Below, piece after piece: positions 58,409-64,000 of a stretch of 64,000 bases of DNA. The stretch is taken from assembly GCA_946222995.1 (NCBI GenBank), contig CAMIOS010000005.1, positions 1-64,000 on the forward strand, given 5' to 3'. Position 1 is the stretch's first letter. Each line of letters starts with the position of its first letter. The stretch comes from an uncultured Enhydrobacter sp. GTDB lineage: Bacteria; Pseudomonadota; Gammaproteobacteria; Pseudomonadales; Moraxellaceae. The notes below the pieces were generated by a model. The model made no database searches and was not told where the DNA came from. It was given only the letters and a program-made list of their open reading frames with translations. The translations under genes were made by a program, and so were the position numbers.

Positions 58409-60250
58409 ATGTCAGAATCAATCAAGAACTTGCGTAACATCGCAATTATTGCTCACGTTGACCATGGTAAAACCACGTTGGTTGATAAACTTTTACAACA
58501 ATCAGGCACCTTTGGCGAGCGTGCTGCCGAAGTTGAACGGGTCATGGACTCAAATGCCCTAGAACAAGAACGCGGCATTACCATTCTTGCCAAAAACACC
58601 GCTATTAAATGGACGAACCCAAAAGACGGCGTGGAATACCGTATTAACATCGTGGACACCCCCGGACACGCCGACTTTGGTGGCGAAGTCGAACGGGTCA
58701 TGTCGATGGTCGATTGTGTGTTGCTATTGGTAGATGCCGTTGACGGCCCAATGCCACAAACCCGCTTTGTGACCTCAAAAGCCTTTGCCCGTGGCTTAAA
58801 GCCAATTGTGGTCATCAACAAAATCGACAAGCCCAGTGCCCGCCCTGATTGGGTGATGGATCAAGTGTTTGATTTGTTTGATAATCTTGGTGCCACCGAT
58901 GAGCAATTGGACTTCCCGATTGTTTATACCTCGGCGATGAATGGTATTGCAGGCTTAACCCCAGATACCATGGCAGATGACATGCAGCCATTATTTGAAA
59001 CGATTGTCAATGTGGTCGAGCCACCGCACGTGGATGTGGATGGCGCGTTTCAAATGCAGATCTCTAGCCTTGACTATGATAATTTTAAAGGCTTAATCGG
59101 TATTGGTCGTATTCAGCGTGGTTCGGTCAAAACCAACACGCCTGTCACGATTATCGATAAAGAAGGCAATAAGCGTAATGGTCGTATCCTACAAATCATG
59201 GGCTATCATGGATTGGAGCGAATCGAAGTACCGATGGCACAAGCGGGCGATATCGTGTGTATCACAGGGATTGATGGCTTAAATATCTCAGATACCATCT
59301 GTGATCCGCAAAACGTCGAAGCCTTGCCTGCCCTCAGTGTGGACGAACCAACCGTATCGATGACCTTCCAAGTTAATAACTCACCATTTGCGGGTAAAGA
59401 AGGTAAATTCGTGACCTCTCGTAATATCCGTGAGCGTCTTGAGCGTGAATTGATTCATAACGTGGCATTGCGTGTTGAAGACACCGACAGCCCTGATAAA
59501 TTCAAAGTTTCGGGTCGTGGCGAATTGCATTTATCCGTCTTGATTGAAAATATGCGTCGTGAAGGCTTTGAACTGGGCGTTTCTCGACCAGAAGTAATTG
59601 TGCGAGAAATTGATGGTGAAAAACAAGAGCCGTATGAACACGTTATTTTTGATGTGGAAGAACAGCACCAAGGGGCGGTCATGGAGCAAATGGGTCATCG
59701 TAAGGGTGAGTTGACCAATATGGAAGTCGATGGCAAAGGTCGTATCCGTATCGAAGCCACCGTGCCATCGCGTGGCTTGATTGGTTTTCGCTCAGAGTTT
59801 TTGACCATCACCTCAGGCACAGGGATCATGACCTCAAGCTTTTCGCATTATGGACCTGTCAAAGCAGGCGATGTGGCAAAACGCCAAAACGGTGTGCTCA
59901 TCTCGATGGTCACAGGTACCGTATTGGGCTATGCCTTGTTTAACCTACAAGACCGTGGCCGTCTGTTTGTATCGCCACAGACTGAAGTATATGAAGGCAT
60001 GATTGTCGGTCAAAACTCTCGTAGCGATGACATGGTGGTCAACCCAACCAAAGCCAAACAACTTACCAACGTCCGTGCCAGCGGTACCGATGATGCGATT
60101 ATCTTGACCCCGCCAATCATCTTTACCCTTGAGCAGGCGTTAGAGTTTATTGAAGATGACGAGTTGGTCGAAGTGACGCCAAAATCGATTCGCCTGCGTA
60201 AAAAATACTTGACCGAAAACGAACGTAAACGTCAAGGTCGTGGCAATTAA
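58409..60250 (+). CDS. typA: Translational GTPase TypA/BipA
   Basis: Ribosome-binding GTPase related to EF-G, involved in 50S assembly and stress responses. 613 residues. G1 AHVDHGKTT, G2 region ERGITILAKNTAI, G3 DTPGHADFGG, G4 NKIDKPSARP, followed by EF-G-like beta-barrel and alpha-beta domains and the TypA-specific C-terminus ending KKYLTENERKRQG. Full length. Single-gene unit. Confidence 0.97.
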   Translation: MSESIKNLRNIAIIAHVDHGKTTLVDKLLQQSGTFGERAAEVERVMDSNALEQERGITILAKNTAIKWTNPKDGVEYRINIVDTPGHADFGGEVERVMSMVDCVLLLVDAVDGPMPQTRFVTSKAFARGLKPIVVINKIDKPSARPDWVMDQVFDLFDNLGATDEQLDFPIVYTSAMNGIAGLTPDTMADDMQPLFETIVNVVEPPHVDVDGAFQMQISSLDYDNFKGLIGIGRIQRGSVKTNTPVTIIDKEGNKRNGRILQIMGYHGLERIEVPMAQAGDIVCITGIDGLNISDTICDPQNVEALPALSVDEPTVSMTFQVNNSPFAGKEGKFVTSRNIRERLERELIHNVALRVEDTDSPDKFKVSGRGELHLSVLIENMRREGFELGVSRPEVIVREIDGEKQEPYEHVIFDVEEQHQGAVMEQMGHRKGELTNMEVDGKGRIRIEATVPSRGLIGFRSEFLTITSGTGIMTSSFSHYGPVKAGDVAKRQNGVLISMVTGTVLGYALFNLQDRGRLFVSPQTEVYEGMIVGQNSRSDDMVVNPTKAKQLTNVRASGTDDAIILTPPIIFTLEQALEFIEDDELVEVTPKSIRLRKKYLTENERKRQGRGN

Positions 60251-60344
60251 TTCGCTCGTTCAGTGTGCTAATTCTCCTTGATCGATAAAAAGCCTGTGAC
60301 AAACATGGGATTTTAGTTTATATTAAGTAGGTTTTTTAATAAAA

Positions 60345-60379
60345 CTTAATAACTCCTTACTGCTTGTAAGGATATTAAG
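60345..60379. repeat. Stem-loop in the typA-mscL gap
   Basis: CTTAATA-ACT-CCTTAC-TGCTT-GTAAGG-A-TATTAAG: 13 base pairs in two segments with a three/one-base internal loop. No T-run follows, so it is not a classic terminator. It lies 87 bases before mscL and could be in its leader RNA or mark the end of typA mRNA. Confidence 0.5.
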
Positions 60380-60465
60380 GCATATGATCACTAATTTGTC
60401 TAAACTTCCAATATGCCCTTGGTGGGTCGTTGGGTGATGGACTACTGTATAAAAGGAGATACTGC

Positions 60466-60903
60466 ATGAGTATGATGTCAGAATTTAAAGAATTTGCCCT
60501 CAAAGGCAATGTCATGGATTTAGCCGTGGGTGTCATTATTGGCGGTGCATTTGGTAAAATCACCACCTCATTGGTAGAAGATATTATCATGCCATTGTTT
60601 GGAGCGATTTTTGGCAAGGTCGATTTTAGCAATATGTTTATCCCATTGGGTGAAGTGCCAGCAGGTACGGCAATGACCTATGATGCGTTAAAAAAAGCAG
60701 GCGTACCGATGCTGGCTTATGGTAACTTTATCACCATTTTAATTAACTTTCTTATCTTATCTTTTGTGATTTTTATGCTGGTCAAAGCAATGAACCGTTT
60801 GCGCCGTCAGAGCGAAGCCCATGAACCAACGGCAGAGCCATCAGAAGAGGTGTTATTGCTGCGTGAAATCAGTGCCAAACTGGGTAACAATGCCCCTCGT
60901 TAA
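60466..60903 (+). CDS. mscL: Large-conductance mechanosensitive channel
   Basis: Pentameric osmotic safety valve of the inner membrane, 145 residues. Amphipathic N-terminal helix (SEFKEFALKGN), first membrane helix VMDLAVGVIIGGAFGKITTS with the conserved gate glycines, periplasmic loop, second membrane helix (FITILINFLILSFVIFMLV) and a charged C-terminal bundle. AAAAGGAG precedes the ATG at 60466; a longer frame upstream is not supported. Confidence 0.97.
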   Translation: MSMMSEFKEFALKGNVMDLAVGVIIGGAFGKITTSLVEDIIMPLFGAIFGKVDFSNMFIPLGEVPAGTAMTYDALKKAGVPMLAYGNFITILINFLILSFVIFMLVKAMNRLRRQSEAHEPTAEPSEEVLLLREISAKLGNNAPR

Positions 60904-60925
60904 GCCTGATCGATTGTTTGATAAC

Positions 60926-60955
60926 AGCCTTTGTCGTGATGATAAAGGCTTTTTT
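60926..60955 (+). terminator. Terminator after mscL
   Basis: Stem AGCCTTT / AAAGGCT with an 11-base loop followed by a T-run, 22 bases past the mscL stop. Confidence 0.8.
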
Positions 60956-61088
60956 CGTTAGACACTTACCCCATCATTGATCTACCGTATCAGTGTCAGA
61001 GATTTTGGGTAAGCTAATTTTCAAAATTACTATTTAAACCTATCAAGAAACCGTTAAACTAGGCTTATTTACACGTTTAAAAATACCC

Positions 61089-62381
61089 ATGAAACATATT
61101 CTCGTGCTCGGTGGTGGCGTGATCGGCGTTACCACCGCATGGCAACTTAGCCAAGCAGGCTTTGCGGTGACTGTCATTGACCGTGAGCCCAATGTCGCCC
61201 TCGAAACCTCCTTTGCCAATGGCGGTCAAATATCAGTCAGTCATGCTACCCCATGGGCAAACCCGAGCACGCCTATAAAGGCGGCTAAATGGCTGCTGCA
61301 AGAAGATGCCCCGCTACTATTTCGCTGGCGGCGGTTGTTTGGGCGCGATTTTGATAAAGACTTGTGGCAGTGGGGTTGGCAATTTTTGACCCAATGTACG
61401 GCCAACAATGCCGATAAAAATTTGGTGCAGATGGTTAAGTTGGGCTTATATTCTCGGCATGTATTAGGTGAAGTCAGGGCACAGACGGGGATTGCGTACG
61501 ATTTTTTGGATAAAGGCATTATGCATTTTTATACCAGTCAGCTAGAATTTGACAGTGCGATTGCCCCAACCCAGCGCATGCAAGCGCTTGGCTGTGATAG
61601 GCGTGTCATCCGTGTTGAGGAAGCCATACAGCTAGAGCCTGCTTTGGCTAAAGTCCAGTCTCAAATGACCGGGGCGACCTATACCGCGTTAGATGAATCA
61701 GGCGACGCCAATACCTTTAGTCAAAAGCTTGCCAACCTGTGCCAAAAACAGGGCGTACAGTTTTTGTTTAACACCACGCTCACACAAATGATGGCAAATA
61801 ATAATCACATTACGGGGCTTAAAGCGATTAATCCTCAAGGTGAAGTTATCTCACTCACCGCTGATGGCTACGTGTTGGCATTGGGCAGCTACAGCCCATT
61901 GTTTGCCAAGCCGTTGGGCGTTCACTTACCGATTTATCCGGCTAAAGGTTATTCAGCAACGTTTAATGTGATTAAGCCTGCTCAAACGCCATCTGTAAGT
62001 TTGATTGACGATGAGTATAAACTGGTGTATTCGCGGCTCGGCAATCGGTTACGGGTGGCGGGTACCGCGGAATTCGATGGGTTTAATATGGCACTCAACC
62101 CGATTCGCTGTCAAGCAATCGCTCGGCGCGTCCAGCAAGTGTTTGGTGACGCGGTGGATTTATCACAGCCAAATTATTGGACAGGCTTACGTCCCATGAC
62201 GCCGTCAAATGTGCCCATCATTGGGCGGGCAGTCAATCGCCAAGGCGTGATTGATAATCTATACCTCAATACAGGTCACGGCACACTTGGCTGGACACAT
62301 AGTAACGGCTCGGCAAAGGCAATGACAGCGATTATTTTGGGCGAAAAACCCGAAGTGGATTTTAACTTTGTAGGGATATAG
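61089..62381 (+). CDS. dadA: D-amino acid dehydrogenase
   Basis: FAD-dependent, membrane-associated enzyme that deaminates D-amino acids (D-alanine best known) to 2-oxo acids. 430 residues. N-terminal FAD motif HILVLGGGVIGVTTAWQLSQAG, SFANGGQISVSHATPWANP and the C-terminal GLRPMTPSNVPIIGRA and NTGHGTLGWT are typical of DadA. No alanine racemase (dadX) follows; the next gene, phoR, is convergent. The Shine-Dalgarno is weak. Confidence 0.92.
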   Translation: MKHILVLGGGVIGVTTAWQLSQAGFAVTVIDREPNVALETSFANGGQISVSHATPWANPSTPIKAAKWLLQEDAPLLFRWRRLFGRDFDKDLWQWGWQFLTQCTANNADKNLVQMVKLGLYSRHVLGEVRAQTGIAYDFLDKGIMHFYTSQLEFDSAIAPTQRMQALGCDRRVIRVEEAIQLEPALAKVQSQMTGATYTALDESGDANTFSQKLANLCQKQGVQFLFNTTLTQMMANNNHITGLKAINPQGEVISLTADGYVLALGSYSPLFAKPLGVHLPIYPAKGYSATFNVIKPAQTPSVSLIDDEYKLVYSRLGNRLRVAGTAEFDGFNMALNPIRCQAIARRVQQVFGDAVDLSQPNYWTGLRPMTPSNVPIIGRAVNRQGVIDNLYLNTGHGTLGWTHSNGSAKAMTAIILGEKPEVDFNFVGI

Positions 62382-62401
62382 CTTTTACAAAGGTAGCTTA
62401 C

Positions 62402-63748
62402 TTAAAAGTCGTTATCTGGTATTTTTTCTTGTTCTAGCTTAGTTTCTACCAGCTTTGATGCAGGAAAAAATACCGTAAACGTTGAACCTTTACCAATTCT
62501 TGATTGGATCGATAGTTTCGCATCGTGTTGATACAGCACGTGTTTGACAATGGCAAGTCCCAAGCCCGTCCCGCCCGTTTCACGGCTACGCCCGCTATCG
62601 ACCCGATAAAAACGCTCGGTCAACCGGTCAATGTGTCGGGCTTCAATTCCAATACCATTGTCTTCGACACTAAAGCACACGCCCTTGCCACTTTCATAAT
62701 CACAAGTATACCAACTGATACTGATTTCTCCACCTTTTGGCGTATATTTAATGGCGTTGGTAATCAAATTGCTTAACGCACTGCGAAGATAATCTTCATA
62801 ACCCCAAATATGTTGTTGGCTATCAATATGCAGATGAATCAGATGATCAAAACCCTTATTATACATTTGGGCATCATCAAACAATTGGGTCAGCAATCTA
62901 GGGATATCAATATTGGTTTGTTCGCTGGGTTTTTCTTCATTTTCTAATCGAGAAAGTAACAGTAAGTCATTGATAATATTATTCATGCGTTGGCTTTGTT
63001 GCATCATTTGGTTAAGGGCGCGTTGCCAACGCGGTTCAAGCTCAGGCTGCTCACTCAAGGTCTCAACATAGCCCATGATCACGGTCAAAGGCGTGCGTAG
63101 CTCATGCGACACATTGGCAACAAAATCTTTTCGCATTTGCTCAAGATGCTGCAGCCGAGTGACATCGTAGATAATCATCAGTTTTTCTTTGCCAAATGGG
63201 GTAATTTTGCATTGATAAGACCGCTCATTATTCAGATTTTCTTCCAACCGGATCCCGTCTATATATTGGTCAATATGTTCGTAATAATTATGAAACAACG
63301 GCGTTCGTACAATGGTCAAAATATGGCGACCTTGATCAGCCGACTTGAGATTTAAAATCATTTCGGCTGCCGGATTCCACCACTCGATACAGTCTTTATT
63401 GTCAATCAAAATCACCGCATCTTCTAATTCTGCGAGCGAAGTACGGATTTTTTGCACCAGTTGAATGGTTTGTTGGTGCGCTTGGGTTTCATGGCGATTG
63501 GCTTGGTATAAATGATTGGCCATGATGTCCAAATTTTTACCAAAATTTGGTGGACGTTCATGCACATGACGAGTTATCCAGTGCCCAAAGCGTTGCAAGA
63601 CAAACAAAAAATAACTCTGATAAAGGATTAAACCAATTACCAATCCCCACGCCCATTGTTGCCATAGCCCGCCAATTAGCCAGCCGATAAAACCAAATAA
63701 CACGGTTGGCAAAATAGCGTACCAAAGGTTGAGGGGGCTTTTTGGCAT
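62402..63748 (-). CDS. phoR: Phosphate regulon sensor histidine kinase
   Basis: Membrane kinase controlling PhoB in response to phosphate. 448 residues: two hydrophobic helices (~9-50), a PAS domain (~95-190), dimerisation/phosphoacceptor domain with His215 in VSHELRTPLTVIMGY and an ATPase domain with N box LRSALSNLITNAIKYTP, G1 VEDNGIGI and G2 GGTGLGLAIVKH. It follows phoB by 12 bases in the same operon, which with the PAS-plus-two-helix layout identifies PhoR rather than another kinase. Confidence 0.93.
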   Translation of the reverse strand: MPKSPLNLWYAILPTVLFGFIGWLIGGLWQQWAWGLVIGLILYQSYFLFVLQRFGHWITRHVHERPPNFGKNLDIMANHLYQANRHETQAHQQTIQLVQKIRTSLAELEDAVILIDNKDCIEWWNPAAEMILNLKSADQGRHILTIVRTPLFHNYYEHIDQYIDGIRLEENLNNERSYQCKITPFGKEKLMIIYDVTRLQHLEQMRKDFVANVSHELRTPLTVIMGYVETLSEQPELEPRWQRALNQMMQQSQRMNNIINDLLLLSRLENEEKPSEQTNIDIPRLLTQLFDDAQMYNKGFDHLIHLHIDSQQHIWGYEDYLRSALSNLITNAIKYTPKGGEISISWYTCDYESGKGVCFSVEDNGIGIEARHIDRLTERFYRVDSGRSRETGGTGLGLAIVKHVLYQHDAKLSIQSRIGKGSTFTVFFPASKLVETKLEQEKIPDNDF

Positions 63749-63760
63749 AAATGGGCTTAA

Positions 63761-64000
63761 TTAATCAATTTTATTAGAAAAACGGTAGCCTGTGCCTCGC
63801 ACCGTTTGGATATAGTCTGCAAAGCCAAATGGCTCAAGCACCTTACGCAAGCGGCGAATATGGACATCAATGGTGCGGTCTTCGACATACACGTTGCCGC
63901 CCCACACTTGGTCAAGCAGCTGGGTGCGAGTATAAGCCCGCTCGGGGTGGCTCATAAAAAATGCCAATAAGCGATATTCCGTCGGTCCTATCTCCACAGG
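63761..64000 (-). CDS. phoB: Phosphate regulon response regulator, C-terminal part (cut by window edge)
   Basis: Only the winged-helix DNA-binding domain is inside the window. IGPTEYRLLAFFMSHPERAY, TRTQLLDQVWGGNVYVEDRT and DVHIRRLRKVLEP followed by IQTVRGTGYRF match PhoB closely. The receiver domain and start codon lie beyond the right edge. Paired with phoR. Confidence 0.93.
   Translation of the reverse strand, partial: PVEIGPTEYRLLAFFMSHPERAYTRTQLLDQVWGGNVYVEDRTIDVHIRRLRKVLEPFGFADYIQTVRGTGYRFSNKID

Noticed and set aside
1..64000. CRISPR arrays, insertion sequences, prophage, tRNA or rRNA genes
   Set aside because: No regularly spaced repeats, transposase or integrase proteins, or tRNA-like cloverleaf sequences were found in the intergenic regions read.

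Overview
The window is ordinary chromosomal DNA of a low-to-mid GC gammaproteobacterium. Gene content and protein style point to the family Moraxellaceae, probably a Moraxella osloensis-like organism: PaoABC-type molybdo-hydroxylase, a BLUF photoreceptor, RibB with a decayed second domain, split bacterioferritin, FadH, and MscL/DadA beside PhoBR. The genus is an inference from recognised proteins, not a database result. I see no rRNA, tRNA, CRISPR array, prophage or insertion sequence.

Layout. 1-5 kb: F1Fo ATP synthase operon on the minus strand (atpB-E-F-H-A-G, with the atpD ribosome-binding site at the left edge), a recognisable promoter and no atpI. 5.7-8.3 kb: two metallopeptidases. 8.5-14.6 kb: fadH, yceD-rpmF, epmC, a lipoprotein cytochrome c', a small membrane protein and rph. 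14.8-18.5 kb: two tandem acyl-CoA ligases. 18.8-22.6 kb: parC and two unrecognised genes. 22.8-25.9 kb: fabD-fabG-acpP and a membrane protein. 26-27.9 kb: a Tat-exported PhoD phosphatase.

27.9-39.1 kb is a molybdenum block. A minus-strand operon encodes a three-subunit molybdo-flavo-iron-sulfur hydroxylase (PaoA/B/C-like) with its XdhC and MocA maturation factors. Divergently, moeA-moaA-moaB-moaC-moaD-moaE build the cofactor, followed by a TauE/SafE exporter. 39.1-47.1 kb is a pyroglutamate (5-oxoproline) block: pcp releases 5-oxoproline, DUF969/DUF979 membrane proteins may carry it, and a divergent operon combines biotin carrier protein, biotin carboxylase, PxpB, PxpC, PxpA and a second carrier-like protein that has lost its biotinylation lysine. 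This assembly resembles a urea carboxylase split into subunits and is the most unusual system in the window.

47.4-64 kb: fumC, two complementary bacterioferritin subunits plus bfd behind a strong Fur box, plsB, two thioesterases, a BLUF protein next to ribB, mgsA/rarA with an apparent recent C-terminal frameshift, typA, mscL, dadA and phoR-phoB (phoB runs off the right edge).

Gene starts were chosen by Shine-Dalgarno spacing and family length. Several reading frames begin upstream at TTG/GTG codons that I judged not to be the real starts, and this is noted where it applies.
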